From NCBI GenBank assembly GCA_032717465.1, contig CM064697.1:2262501-2326500 (forward strand): a DNA stretch of 64,000 nt, read 5' to 3'. Every line of letters starts with the position of its first letter. Within the stretch, counting starts at the first letter, position 1. This document shows positions 11,136-21,931 of the stretch, piece after piece. Made by a program: the position numbers and the translations under genes. The notes beneath the pieces were generated by a model. It was given only the letters and a program-made list of their open reading frames with translations. It ran no database searches and was not told the origin of the DNA. The stretch comes from Coenobita brevimanus (lineage: Eukaryota > Arthropoda > Malacostraca > Decapoda > Coenobitidae).

Positions 11136-11860
11136 GATGCATGTTGTGGAGTGGTGTTTAGTGGTGTAGTGGAGCAGGGGTGTGCTGGTAGTTAGCGGTG
11201 TAGTGGTACTGTGCTGCGTGGTTTGGTGATGGTGTTATGGTTGTAGCACTAGGCTCATCTGAACATGAACCAATGGCCTGCAGGTTAGGTAAGTCCCTCT
11301 CCTGCAGTCTTCCATCCTTCGTTCGGGGAAGGAAAAGGAAGCTGTGGGATGTTTTTATATAACCAGGCAGCGGAACGGCCCAGTTATATTAGTGCCACCG
11401 CGTGAAGACGTCCTTCTCCAGCACAGGTTTAATGATGAAATGATGCTTAATGGTGTGGTGGTGCTGCTTAGTGGTATGTTGGTGTACTTGTGTAGTACTG
11501 TTTTGGATAAATGGCGTAGTGCTGTGTAGTGGTTGATGTGTGGTGTAGCGCTGGTGTAGTGGCGTAGTCGTGTGGAGTGGTATAGAGGTGCTTAGTGGTG
11601 TAATGATGTCTATTGATGTAGTGCGTGTTTATGTCTAATGCTGTAGGAATGCTTAATAGTGTAGTGATGTTTAGTGATGTAGTACTTAGTTGCATAGTGA
11701 TGAAATGATGTCGTGATGCTCAATTGCACAGTGGTATAGTGGTGCCTAGTGGTTGGTATAGTGGTGCCTAGTGGTGCTCAGCAGTATAACGGTGGGTACT
11801 GTTGAGGTTAATGAGGGTGTTTACGAGGTGTGGTGGGGGTGGAGGGTAGCTGGGGTGGGG
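11136..11860. repeat. Degenerate GT-rich minisatellite, interrupted
   Basis: Words such as TTAGTGGTGTAGTGG, TAGTGGTGCCTAGTGGT and TGATGTTTAGTGATG recur throughout. A unit near 11-12 bp or a multiple of it is likely. The array is split by a dispersed repeat (R3) at 11263-11424, with GT-rich units resuming on the far side. The run ends in a G-rich GTGGGGGTGGAGGG segment. Confidence 0.75.
11263..11424 (+). repeat. Dispersed repeat R3, copy 1 (insertion in the GT array)
   Basis: Contains CCTGCAGG, CTCCTGCAG, TATAACCAGGCAGC, TTATATTAGTGCCACC and GTGAAGACGTCC in this order. The reverse complement of 45379-45546 shows the same words in the same order, with an estimated identity of about 70-75 percent. 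It lies inside the GT-rich minisatellite, so it probably inserted after that array formed. Confidence 0.75.
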
Positions 11861-12027
11861 GTTTACAGGCACTCAGTAATGACGGGGCAGGAAGTACCAC
11901 AACCCGGGCCTACCTGTTGCTGGAGGGATATTTGACAGGTATTCCTTCCACAGCTTGTACGGCATTAACATCATGAGTATAAACCAAACAAACTATCTCC
12001 TCCCCCCCCCCTCCTTTTTCTCGCTTG

Positions 12028-12029
<2 letters not shown>

Positions 12030-12094
<65 letters not shown>
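12030..12094. repeat. (TG)n microsatellite
   Basis: Pure TG run of about 65 bp. Confidence 0.97.
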
Positions 12095-12097
<3 letters not shown>

Positions 12098-12629
12098 ATG
12101 AAGATGAGTATATACAGTTAACAATGAGAGCCAGAATAAAGCGTCGTTCATTGCAGAATTGTTGTTTACAGTACATTCTTCAGACCAAAACTCAGACGCA
12201 GTAAGAAAGACTCACTGACGGAAACTGCTCCTTTGCTGACCAGTTACGTACATGAACAGCTGACAGTACGGTACTAGATGTCCATAGTACTAGGGAGTTG
12301 TGCAGAAAATGAATGAGTTGATGGATAAGGTTTCTTTTGTTCTGTTTTTCTTAAAGAGAGCAACGTTTCAGGCTTTTAGCTTTTGGTTCTTTCTTGCATA
12401 AAAAGCGGATCCTGAACGCTCCTCCTAAAAGGCAAGGGAATTCAGTAGAGATTTCAGTGTAGCAGTGTCTCTTGTACCAGCAGTTAGTAACTTTAAAGTC
12501 AATGTGAGACAACGCTGCTGAGTACGCAGAGAAACTACATGAAGTTACCGAGAAGTGTTGGTGAGTACACGTGTTCACATTACGTTGCTTGAAAAGCTGT
12601 ATGTGCTGAGACCCTCCTCCTTCCCCCTT
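12095..12629. other. Stretch possibly belonging to the LINE 3' region
   Basis: No independent feature is recognised. It lies immediately downstream (minus-strand sense) of the reverse transcriptase fossil and could be its degraded 3' part. Confidence 0.3.
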
Positions 12630-13960
12630 GAACTCACACACGCATGAGAACTGCACATCACACAGAGGCGAACGGCCCTTTTGTCAGTGTAGAGTCGACA
12701 GTTATGAAGGGCTGAGAAAAGCTTGGTATTTTGGTTAGTTCCCTTGGTCGCACATAAACAGATGGAGTAATCGGATAAGTGTTCTGAGATGAGACGCAGC
12801 AGTCAATAATGTTAGTGAAGGCAAGGGGTTAATCTGGTAGATTTTAAAAATGAAAGATGAAAGAATTTATTTCCTGAGGCATTGAAAACGCCAAATAATT
12901 TTCCCCAGTCATTATTCAGTAGGTCAGAATTAGATGCAGTACTGGCTTATTGCGTTAGTATCATAATGATTGTTGTGATGGAAGCTTAAGACTCTGGTGG
13001 AAAAGTGAAGAGTGCAGTCATCAATATATTGGTGGATGGGAACAGATATACAGCTCTGGCCATCAAGTTGGTGGAATGCAGCACTCATTAATATTGGATG
13101 GCAAAGATGGGACTGCAGGAGGGCAGTGTGGAAACTAAAGATTTGTGCCACCATCCACCGAGAGCTCAGGATGCGTGTAGGGCAATTACAAAAGCATCAC
13201 TAAACCCACAAAAGCAGAATGATCGTAAATTTTCGGGGAATATTGGATCACCGCAGGAATGTCTCTGACGGAACCTATGCTAGTGGTCGGCTAGATAGTC
13301 GAGAGGGAAGATGCTATAAAGCGTTTTTGTTGGGGAAAGATTCCAGCACCATTATCAACATCGTTATAATCGCATTCTTCTTTAATACTTGGGGTGTTTA
13401 GTTTAGAAATAAAAGATATTAGAGCCATTGACGGCATGAGAAGGTTAGGAAAGAGACTAAATATGACGAGTTTTTCAGCAAGAACTGCTGGTACAAGGAT
13501 TTGACAAATTACGGGCCTGGAATTAAAATTTGAGGAAAAGAAAAAGAATATAAGTTACGAAACTTATCAGGACAAGATGCTGTGTTAGTTCTGAACCCAC
13601 AGAGAGGCAAAAGCATATTATTTCTGGGGTAAGCAGATGAAGGAAGAGTACCACAATCGTCTGTTGCATAGAAAAAATCTTATTGATAAGTTGAAGTTTA
13701 TCAGAGGAAAAGACAACACCAGGTCCGTCCAAGCTGAAGTGGAAAATTTGACATTTCGTGTTTTTTTCTTTCTTTTTTTTTATGCCAGAAAGTATTAGAA
13801 GCATTAGAGCTTGAAAGATCATCAGACTTGGAGTGATTAAAGTACTTAACAAGACAAAGAACAGCATTAGAAAGATGCCATGCAGAAACAATGTTATTGT
13901 TGCAGTTCAGTTGTGAGGTGGCAAGAGCATATTTTGGCAATCACCTCCTTGTTGTTAAAA
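12630..13960 (-). pseudogene. Fossil non-LTR retrotransposon (LINE), reverse transcriptase remnant, jockey-like
   Basis: On the minus strand a short open segment (12930-13154) reads CHPILMSAAFHQLDGQS and then HQYIDDCTLHFST. This matches the LINE palm region, where an xSPxLFxxFINDL-type helix leads into Y[AI]DDxTLH. The YIDD codons are at 13017-13028. Co-linear remnants lie on both sides in the expected order. SDDLSSSNASNTFW at about 13789-13833 fits the endonuclease-RT linker, ALISFISKLNTP at about 13391-13438 fits the finger region, and FLSPSxLSTLTK at about 12690-12725 fits the thumb, where FFSPxQLLxLYK is usual. Several stops and frameshifts separate these pieces, so the element is dead. 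The clade is inferred from motif style, not from a search. Confidence 0.7.
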
Positions 13961-15148
13961 TAAACTTAATCACACTACTGTAAGGCTTTTGAGATTAGTC
14001 AGAGAGTACGAAAAAAGAATGTATTCATACACGGACAGGTGGATGACCGTTAAGATACATGCTTCATATTCAGGGTTTTTTGATCGTGTAAGTAATAAGC
14101 ATCCAAAAGACAATCAGAGAAATTCCGCCTGAATTGTCATACTACCACAGACTTCTCATAGAGTCCAGAGGCTTTCGTAGAGCGATAGGTTAGGTTATTG
14201 GCACAGGACTGAAAATGGAGGAGCCCAGTTGAGGAAAACAAATTAATGACAGACTAAGCACAAAGCTTAAACGCAAGAAAAGACTAAGTACGTTGGAATT
14301 TTCCCCAGGATACAGAAAGCGTATCATACGGTTTAAATTGCCTTAGAAGTCATCAGCCGTTGGGACCGCAGTGCTTCCCTCATCTGAATACATTTTGCAG
14401 TTGCCTGAATAAATTCCTAAGGTGTTCCAGTCGTTCTTGAGGGACTAGTGAGGTAGATTTGAACCACGGGACCTGTGTGCTTCCTGCAGCTGAATAAAAT
14501 CGTTTGGCGGAAGCAGAAATAAGTGAATACATAAGTGTAAACTAATCGTCCCAGCTTTTCATTAGGGGTTAGTGAAAGAAGGATGTAGGGAGGAATGCCA
14601 TTGAGTGCTTTGAACATCAGATTTCGTGCAAGAGAGATTTCAGATATTTAAAAGTCATATGGGTAGCTGAGGAGTGATATAGTCAGAGAATTCTAGATAG
14701 TCAAAAGAATTAATGAAGAAATAAATAACCTTTAAATAACAATGGTTGAGAGTTTACGCAGCCGGTGTAGAGAGTTAGGAATATTTAAGCTGAGAAGTAA
14801 GGGAACAAGAAGGTCGTTAGGCAGGTGCATGTAACAGTCACCTTTGGCATGGAAGTGAGTATAATGTATGAACATACTAAAATTGGAGTTTCTGCCAATA
14901 GTCTTAGTTGAGTCTCGGTTGATATGAAAGAAAGAAATAAAAAGAAAGGATTATATTAGGGAAGTGGTGTTCTACAAAGAGGATATTTGAGGAAAGGTAC
15001 AAATTTTGCAGAATTTAATGAAAAGTGAGTCAGACAATGGCCTGTGACAAATCCACGGGTCGTCACAGGAAAAGAGACATTCAATGGGGACGTTTTTGCT
15101 CTCCTGTCCTGGGGAATCTAAGACATGCATATCTGACACCATTTTGAT
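13961..15148. other. Degraded sequence with pieces of the TTAA repeat
   Basis: Two mirrored-core pieces are visible: ATCTGAATACATTTTGCAG at about 14380-14398 and CTGAATAAAATCGTTTGGCG at about 14491-14510. Upstream parts of the minus-strand LINE may lie here, but I could not recognise an endonuclease domain. Confidence 0.4.
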
Positions 15149-15350
15149 TTAACACATTGAATCCGGGTGACGCCTCTGGCAGTTTACTTTTGCTGCTACT
15201 AGATGATTTTATTCAGCTAAGGAAAGGCATCTGGTATTAAAGGTGCTTATCAAGGCTTTGTCTAACGCCTTCTGTTCATAAAACCTGTCCTAAAAATCGT
15301 ATGGAAATAGCATAATAGAATGAAAGACGTCCCTGGACTCTGTGTGTTAA
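15149..15350. repeat. TTAA palindromic repeat with clear terminal inverted repeats
   Basis: The left end TTAACACATTGAATCCGGGT and the reverse complement of the right end (TTAACACACAGAGTCCAGGG) match over most of 20 bp, and both finish in a GACG word. The core AGATGATTTTATTCAGCTAA lies at 15201-15220, and the mirrored half includes AAAATCGTATGGAAATAGCA. Length is 202 bp. This is one of the best-preserved copies. Confidence 0.75.
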
Positions 15351-15479
15351 TAAGGTAACCAAAACACCACCTTGACTTACTTTTTATGTCTGAGATTAAT
15401 TGGCCTCACTGAAAATTTTCATCTGTTTTCGTGGCAGTTGAGTGACTGATAGCTTGTAACAGACTCCAATGCATTGCAG

Positions 15480-15543
15480 AAACTGAGAGCAAAACAAGAT
15501 TATTAAAACTGAGAGCAAAAAAAAAAAAAAAAAAAAAAAAAAA
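15480..15543. repeat. Poly(A) with duplicated leader
   Basis: AAACTGAGAGCAAAA occurs twice, 27 bp apart. The second copy runs into 27 consecutive A at 15517-15543. Confidence 0.8.
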
Positions 15544-15681
15544 CTAACGACATTTGGAAGCTGACAAGAACAGATCATGCTTCTTTCTTTGCTGTCAACC
15601 TAAATCCCTAAGACGGAAATATCTCGTACACAGCAATATCTTAAGTGTAAGAGGGCGGTAGAACAGACAAGACGAGGCAAT

Positions 15682-15792
15682 AAGGTGAGAACTTTGGAAG
15701 CAGAGGAAGAGAGAGGAGAGGATAAGGAACAACTAAGGTGATGATTGTGGAAGCAGAGGAAGAGAGAGGAGAGGAGAGGATAAGGAGCAATT
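15682..15792. repeat. Tandem duplication, about 55 bp x 2
   Basis: AAGGTGAGAACTTTGGAAGC at 15682 and AAGGTGATGATTGTGGAAGC at 15735 each lead into a GAGGAAGAGAGAGGAGAG and GATAAGGA segment. The second copy has one extra GAGAG, giving unit lengths of 53 and 58 bp. Confidence 0.85.
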
Positions 15793-15849
15793 TTCCCGGC
15801 ACATAAGACTGACAGGTGAGGGAGGAGTTAGTCTTTGGATGGACAGGAA

Positions 15850-15965
15850 CTAGGCTCAACCCCCCTCCCCCCTTGCGTCCCACCATAACCTCCCAGTCCC
15901 CCACCTGTCCCCTCCCGTTCCCCACCTGTCCCCTCCCAGTCCCCCACATATCCCCTTCCGTCTCC
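15850..15965. repeat. C-rich minisatellite
   Basis: CCTCCCAGTCCCCCACCTGT recurs with small changes about four times (15890-15962); the unit is about 20 bp. Confidence 0.8.
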
Positions 15966-16311
15966 CTTACTTTCTTTCCATTCTCGACCACTCGCTCTCC
16001 TTACGAGTTTAGATGTACCAGAAACTGTGACATAACTGGGGTATCTCGTTAAGGCGGCATGTTGCTGAAAAGACCAAAGAATTATTGATAGCATTTAAAT
16101 TTTTGATTGTACACCAGTAATTTTTCGCAACATTGGATTTAAGTTTTTAGATAATATAAAACAGGAGGATCATTAATACCTGTCTTTATGCATTTAAGAT
16201 TCAGGGTCAAGAAAGACTGGTCCTGCGGAACTTTGAACATTTTAAAAGCTTTTGAGAAATCAGGATAGAAAAGTTGTATAGATGTGAGGGAGGTTGAGGT
16301 TAAGTGGGCTG
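15966..16311. other. Stretch with no recognised feature
   Basis: AT-rich; nothing recognised. Confidence 0.35.
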
Positions 16312-16520
16312 ATGAGAGGGGCCGCCACAGCCCACGGGCCCAGGTCAGCGCTCCCAGGCGGCCGGGGTGGTCCTGGCTGTAACGGGACGCTCCCCCACGC
16401 TCACCGCTCTTGTAATTACTGTATTATACTGGCCACGGCTACAGGCGGGCATGGGGGGTCCCTCTGGCTAATTTCACAATACCCACACTTAGCCTTGCAC
16501 TCGCCATCTTTAATGTTGGA
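16312..16520. other. GC-rich island, no gene recognised
   Basis: GC-rich, CpG-containing sequence (GGGGCCGCCACAGCCCACGG; AGGCGGCCGGGG) in an AT-rich setting. A 79-codon plus-strand frame crosses it without a recognisable domain. It could be part of an unrecognised exon, a regulatory site or an old repeat. Confidence 0.35.
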
Positions 16521-16521
16521 C

Positions 16522-17200
16522 GGACCTGAGTGAAACAAGCCAACAACTAATAGCTCCACGTGAACTAACAACTATCACCTTCAAACCCATGTAGTATTCT
16601 TGCTACCTTCAGAGCAATTTATTTAGCTTTAGAGAGACCTGTAGAACTAAGGGTTAGATATACAGTACAGGCAACTCACTGATCCCTTCACTCTTAGATT
16701 AGTAAAACCCACTGGAGATAGCAAGAATCAGCCAACAGCATATGTCACCTAATTCAAAGAGAAAACCACACATGCCCTTCAGTCTCTTTCTTTAATAGCT
16801 ACTTGAGGGACTGGAGCGAAACAAGCTAACAAGTGCTTGATCGCATTGGACTAATCAATAACCCCCTCAACACAGTGACGATATCAGTAAGATTAGGAAG
16901 GACTTTCATAGTTAGGGGGTTAGAAATAGCTGTCACTTCTTCACAACAAAAGGTTTATATTTAATTTAGGGGAGACTTTTAGAACTAAGGGGGTTAGGTA
17001 TACTAGTGGCTTTCACTGTAACAAACAGTCTTGCAAGGAACATTAGGTTTATTGCTGTTTGCATTTCTTTGTACTCTTTTGTATTTCCTTCAGTACCTGC
17101 AATCCACTGGCTGTATAGACTGGAGAGAAGCAGACTGTTAACAAATAGAGCTGGAGAATTTAGGAGATCCCCTCGTCCTGTGCTGGATTAGCATAGGCAG
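16522..17200. repeat. Degenerate tandem repeat, unit about 300 bp
   Basis: GGACCTGAGTGAAACAAGCC (16522), GGACTGGAGCGAAACAAGCT (16808) and AGACTGGAGAGAAGCAGACT (17117) mark three unit starts 286 and 309 bp apart. Within units 1 and 2, GAACTAAGGGTTAGATATAC and GAACTAAGGGGGTTAGGTAT recur at matching offsets. Some internal words (TTTATTTAGCTTTAG) resemble the TTAA palindromic family, so this may be an offshoot of it. Confidence 0.6.
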
Positions 17201-17469
17201 TTAAGTGGTGCTGTGGATGATAATAGTGTCTATAAAACTGCTTGGCTTTCGTTGTTATTGTCTGCTTGTTCCATGCGCATGTTGGACATCAGTACTTGGT
17301 GTGTGGCTGTAATATATGCAGTACCGTTGGAAAGGTTGGGTTGACTTCTGGGAACGGCAGAGGCTGTGTCAGGTTACCTTTTTGCCGGGTGGTGGAGAGG
17401 AAGAAATACCCAGATGCCCTGAAGCTTAATTCTCTGGAAGTACCACACACTCCAGCGACTGCATTAGTC
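17201..17469. other. Stretch with no recognised feature
   Basis: Includes a 107-codon plus-strand frame (17242-17565) without a recognisable domain that runs on into the adjacent repeat. Confidence 0.35.
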
Positions 17470-17676
17470 AGTAAACCCTCTCAGTACGATTATCTTATAG
17501 TTTATTCCTGCTGCATCCAGGCGATTTTTCCAACAAGAAAATATCCCTCGCAAAGATGGGGTTAACGAAGGCTGTATTTAATCCTTCCGGTGCAAAAAGT
17601 CTGCTAAACTGAAATATATGGTCTGAAGGTGCAAGAATTAGATCAGATTTATATAATTGTAGTGCAGTAAGTGGAA
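17470..17676. repeat. TTAA palindromic repeat, full-length degraded copy
   Basis: Starts GTAAACCCTCTCAGTACGAT. The core is CAGGCGATTTTTCCAACAAG, and the middle has GGGGTTAACGAAGGCTGTAT followed by TTAATCCTTCCGGTGC. The mirrored half is AAAAAGTCTGCTAAACTGAA, and the copy ends near GTAGTGCAGTAAGTGG. Confidence 0.7.
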
Positions 17677-18499
17677 ACCTTCACAGCACCTCTTCCTCAA
17701 TACAGTGCTGTATTTCTGCACATGGCTAATATTCAGTTCTGTACCATATCTGCAAGCTGTGCCGACGTTAGAATTATTTGAACATACTGTATACAAGTGA
17801 ACATTTACTTGTAGATGTGATATACAAAAAAGTCGCTGATAATGAAGTGATACAAAGTCTAAACCCCAGAGAATATAATACTTGGATTAAAGGGATCACA
17901 GGCGTGTGGTGAAGTGCAATAAACTCTTTCCTGGCGGTTGTTTTTATGAGATAAAGTGTTGCTATTCCTGGATCGACGATTTTTTAATGCGCGGAATAAA
18001 ATCTTGCAACAGTTGCCCTCATAAAATATTTGTCAGTCGTCCATACATGGTCAGTCTGACAACCCAACAAACTAACAAACAAATAAAGGACACATGTTTT
18101 GCAGGATTACGAGTGGGTCGTGGCACATAGTTCCGTCAGCAAGGAGGATCGAATCATCGGGTGTCCCATATCCTCAGACCTTGGGGTGTCCGACGTATGT
18201 CCTGTCGCTCACTAAAGTTCCTTCCACCAGTCAGCCGTAGTGAGAATCTAAATCCCAAGTTTCAGTCCATTAAACAACTATATGAATTTCCTATAGATGC
18301 CTTGTGGATTAAAATTAATGGGACTCTTGTAGACCCACCATGTTGGAGATTGTGAAGTATGGAACAGTGGACCACGACGTCATTGTGAACAGACCAACAT
18401 ACGGACTAATGGAGATACAAAATAAATATTGCTTTCTGACGCCATATTTCGGTTTCTCATCTTTGGGGACCGGGAGAAAAAATGTAGCGTCATCTTGCT
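17677..18499. other. Stretch with at most a decayed TTAA repeat piece
   Basis: CTCTTTCCTGGCGG and TCGACGATTTTTTAATG at about 17922-17990 resemble part of the TTAA family. The rest is unrecognised. Confidence 0.35.
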
Positions 18500-19421
18500 T
18501 TAACCCTTGCGGCATTACGATATTTTATTACTATGTATTATTCGTAATTCCTGACGATTTCATTCAGCTTAAAACAGCACCTTTCTTTTAAATTTGTTAG
18601 TGATAGCTATATTAAAACCCTCCAGTATGAAAATTCTCTTGTAAGAAGGGTAGTCTGGAAACAGCAAGGTTGGAGTAGAAAGAACTTCGTCGTAGTGAAG
18701 GAGGTAAGTTCTACAGTTCTTTCAGATTGGATAACGGAGAGGCCATTTAAAAACTCATTAATCCCTCCAACATAAGAACATTGTATTTAAATTGTATTTT
18801 TGCCATCACCAGATACATTTAGTTAACTTAGGAAAGATGTGATTGCATTGAATGGACAAGCTGAGACTGTATTTTGCCCCTTAAGTCCGAAATGACGTCC
18901 CTAATCTGAATACAGCCGTCTGGGGAAAATACGAAGAAAGTGCATAAGCCATCATCGTCGACGGGGCTAAGCATAATTATTCTTGCAGATTGGATAACAG
19001 AAATTATATATCATTTACCCCTTCCATCCGATGAAGTTGTGTTTTCTCGTAATTTTCAAAACGCCATACGATTTTGTTTGGCTTATGGAGAATCTTGCGA
19101 GATTGAAGGTTTGATATTGCATTAATTAAACCCTGAGCTACAAGACACTCTCATGTGGAATAAAATTGTCCAATGGAAGCTTAAACCTTTAAAAGATATC
19201 CTGGTTAATTGTTGATCTGTTCAGTCGGAGAGTTTCTTAAGCAGTTCATTTTTGGCATTTCCAGATGATTTTATTGAGTTTAGATAAGATTTTTTTTTTT
19301 TTTGGACATGTTATAAGTCTCCATTAACCTTGTCAGTGCAAGACATTTTCGAGTTGAATTATATTGGCTAGTAGTTTAAGAAATTATATAAAAACCTACG
19401 TCATTGTATAGAAGGGGTTAA
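18500..19421. repeat. Tandem array of the TTAA palindromic repeat, period about 260 bp
   Basis: Successive units start at TTAACCCTTGCGGC (18500), TTAATCCCTCCAAC (18758) and TTACCCCTTCCATC (19014). A fourth, more decayed unit ends at AGAAGGGGTTAA (19421). The linker CAGATTGGATAAC is repeated exactly at 18723 and 18986, 263 bp apart, so the repeated unit includes sequence outside the palindrome. Cores sit at 18551, 18812, 19056 and 19266. This is evidence that the family also expanded by tandem duplication. Confidence 0.7.
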
Positions 19422-19465
19422 ATTTCTCGCCTCTAGGTTGGTCTGAGCCTTGGGTGAATGCGAGT

Positions 19466-19490
19466 AAAAAAAAAAAAAAAAAAAAAAAAA
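19466..19490. repeat. Poly(A) run
   Basis: 25 consecutive A; no retroposon body was recognised beside it. Confidence 0.85.
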
Positions 19491-19900
19491 GACGCAACAC
19501 TCAAAGGTCAGACTCACAGTGGTTCATCTTACATGACCACACACTCACAATGATGTCGAGATCCGGAGCTAAAGATGTAAAATACTGCGCACGTAAGATA
19601 TTGCGTACGTAAGATACTGTGTGTTGTAGATGTTTTGGATTAGTGAGGGTGTCTGTTATCTTCGTCGTCGTCATCATTAACAACCTATGCCAGTCCATTG
19701 CTGTAGGAAGTGCTCTCTCAGTTTCTCCCTATTTGCCTCTAATAAACGGGTTATGTTGTTACGGTATTATGTTCTGGATTGACCTAATTATGGCGATAGA
19801 CTCGTTGATAGCTGGACAGATAGAGAGATAGATAGATAAAGACAAAAATAGACGGACAGGCAGAGAGACTGATGTTAGAGTATTCTTACGTGTATACGTA

Positions 19901-19902
<2 letters not shown>

Positions 19903-19941
<39 letters not shown>
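19903..19941. repeat. (TG)n microsatellite
   Basis: TG run of 39 bp, preceded at 19810-19865 by ATAGATAGA and GACAGGCAGAGAGA tetranucleotide-like words. Confidence 0.95.
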
Positions 19942-20132
19942 CATGTACGTGTAAGTGACCGTGTGGAAGTTTGCGTGTGTAACTGTACGGAGAGTTCTCT
20001 CCCCCTCTCGTAATTACAGCGGGCAGAGCAGAGTACAGTGGGGCACGTGTACCTGTATCATGGCGTGTAGTGGGGGACCAGGGATGGGTGCTTGGGTTAC
20101 AGTTAATGGGGGGATGCAGCAGGGGGTACAGA

Positions 20133-20134
<2 letters not shown>

Positions 20135-20170
<36 letters not shown>
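20135..20170. repeat. (GA)n microsatellite
   Basis: Pure GA run of about 36 bp. Confidence 0.95.
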
Positions 20171-20173
<3 letters not shown>

Positions 20174-21319
20174 GAATAAAATGTAGTTGTTTGTAATTTC
20201 CTTAGTCCCTATTTTGCGTGCTTAATGATCAGTTACATACAAGGTAATGCAAAAATGTAATGGTGACTATGTTTTGTGTATGAATATATGGTTAAACATA
20301 ATAATCTTGTCATTTTTTTTTTTTTTTTGATAGTTTGGTTTTGGTAAATGAAGGAATTATGATTTCTTGTTTGTCTGAAGTTTACGACGTTATTTGATAC
20401 CTGTAATTTTGCCCACTATCTTCTACCGCTGCATGGTGCACTTTGTCATTAAATTAAAAATCAGCTTGAGAGGCAACACTTGTGTGGATATGCATATCAT
20501 TTCCCAAAGTTTGCTCCTGGTTCAGTATCCATTTGTAGGTTGGCGCAAGATTCGTGTCTTCGCGTCCATGTATAACTGGCAAGAGGGCATGTTTGTTAGT
20601 AGTAGATGAATGTCACACGGGTGGTTATAGTTTGGGGTGGGTGGAAATAACTATTATACTCTATGGAGCTTCGTCAAAACTGATATAGCCTTACGATAGT
20701 ATTATGCATAGACGTGATACTGTTTGGGGTAACACCGGACGACTTGCTTGTATTAAGGGACGTACAGACGAATGAAGTGAAAAAAAGTAATGAGATCTGG
20801 ATGTTGTAAAATGGCGATTATGTTATATCGTAATCCTGATGAGTTAGTATCATTCGGTTGACTGGTCGCAGCCTAGGAAAAGGTACTCGTATTTGATACC
20901 ACTTTAATCATAATTTTTGCCTATTATTTTGCAGTTGTATCCACGGAGTATGCTTAGACTTATCACCCAACCTTGTATTAATAATTCATTACAAGTTCTC
21001 ATACCTGGTCAGCGAGTGTCGCAACTTTACAAATAGGGTCCAAAATATTGCCAAGCCGAACCACGTTGCATGCTGGCCAGATGTCGGGATGAAAACGAGC
21101 TGGAGATATTATTTTCATAATTTTCTAATCTTTCTAGACCTTTACGACTCTCATTACTTCTTGCTCATGGTTGTCAAATTAATGTGTGCTGAACTACTCA
21201 TCCACCGACCAACGTATATGATTTGATGTAGCCTAAGCTGTTTAAAAAAAAAAAAATAAATAACTTTTTGGTGTGGCGTAGTGACAAGATGACTACCGGT
21301 CAAACGTAGGTATTGTCAG
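20171..21319. other. Stretch with no recognised feature
   Basis: About 1.1 kb of AT-rich sequence with a 17-T run at about 20312-20328 and an A run at about 21243-21256. No gene or known repeat is recognised. Confidence 0.4.
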
Positions 21320-21329
21320 TACTGTTTTA

Positions 21330-21740
21330 TTTTTATGCCTCCACCCACCCATGGTGAAGGAGGCATTAAGTGGTTGGTCTGTGCGTACGTGCATGCGTGG
21401 GTCCGTGCGTCCGTAACACTTTTCTGGGCACGATATCTCCAGAACCCGTGGACAGATTTCAACCAGTCTTTTGTCAGTGATACAGTATGAGGGGACGATG
21501 AACTGATTGGGTAAGCCAGATCAAGGGGTCAAAGGTCAAGGTTATATGGGGTCGACTTAGTTTATCCTTTAGTATCATTTCAACCCACAACTAGACACTC
21601 AGTGGAGCTCATCTCTCCGACGAGGGCAACGTAATTTCCAAACCACTCATCATAATAGGTTTTCTGATCATTGAATAGGGTTTCACAAAAAATGTTTTCC
21701 GGATCCAGGATCTGTAATACGATCCGGATCGGTTTTAAAG
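21330..21740 (+). repeat. Widespread marine-type dispersed repeat
   Basis: Reads TGCCTCCACCCACCCATGGT, GGAGGCATTAAGTGG, GTCCGTGCGTCCGTAACACT, GGGCACGATATCTCCAGAAC and ATTTCAACCAGTC, and finally ATCCGGATC around 21722-21730. This succession (GAGGCATT, repeated CCGT words, cACGATATCTC, GATCCGGATC) is the pattern I recall from an anonymous repeat abundant in fish and marine invertebrates. No coding potential is seen. GGATCC-type words also end the repeat at 1-240, which may be related. Confidence 0.6.
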
Positions 21741-21789
21741 CCGAACCTTTGACTCTGCGCTTTGACCTTGACCTTTAGCTCACTGCCCT

Positions 21790-21790
<1 letters not shown>

Positions 21791-21843
<53 letters not shown>

Positions 21844-21894
21844 TAGCTAGATAGGTAGGTGAATAGATAGATAGATATGTATATAGATAGATAG

Positions 21895-21928
<34 letters not shown>
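21791..21928. repeat. Compound microsatellite (TG)(TA)(GATA)(TG)
   Basis: TG to 21808, TA to about 21841, TAGA/TAGG tetranucleotides to about 21896, then TG to 21928. Confidence 0.95.

Positions 21929-21931
<3 letters not shown>

Noticed and set aside
18128..18180. GGAGGATCGAATCATCGGG, similar to the SINE box B at 1289
   Set aside because: No acceptable box A at the right distance upstream and no tail.
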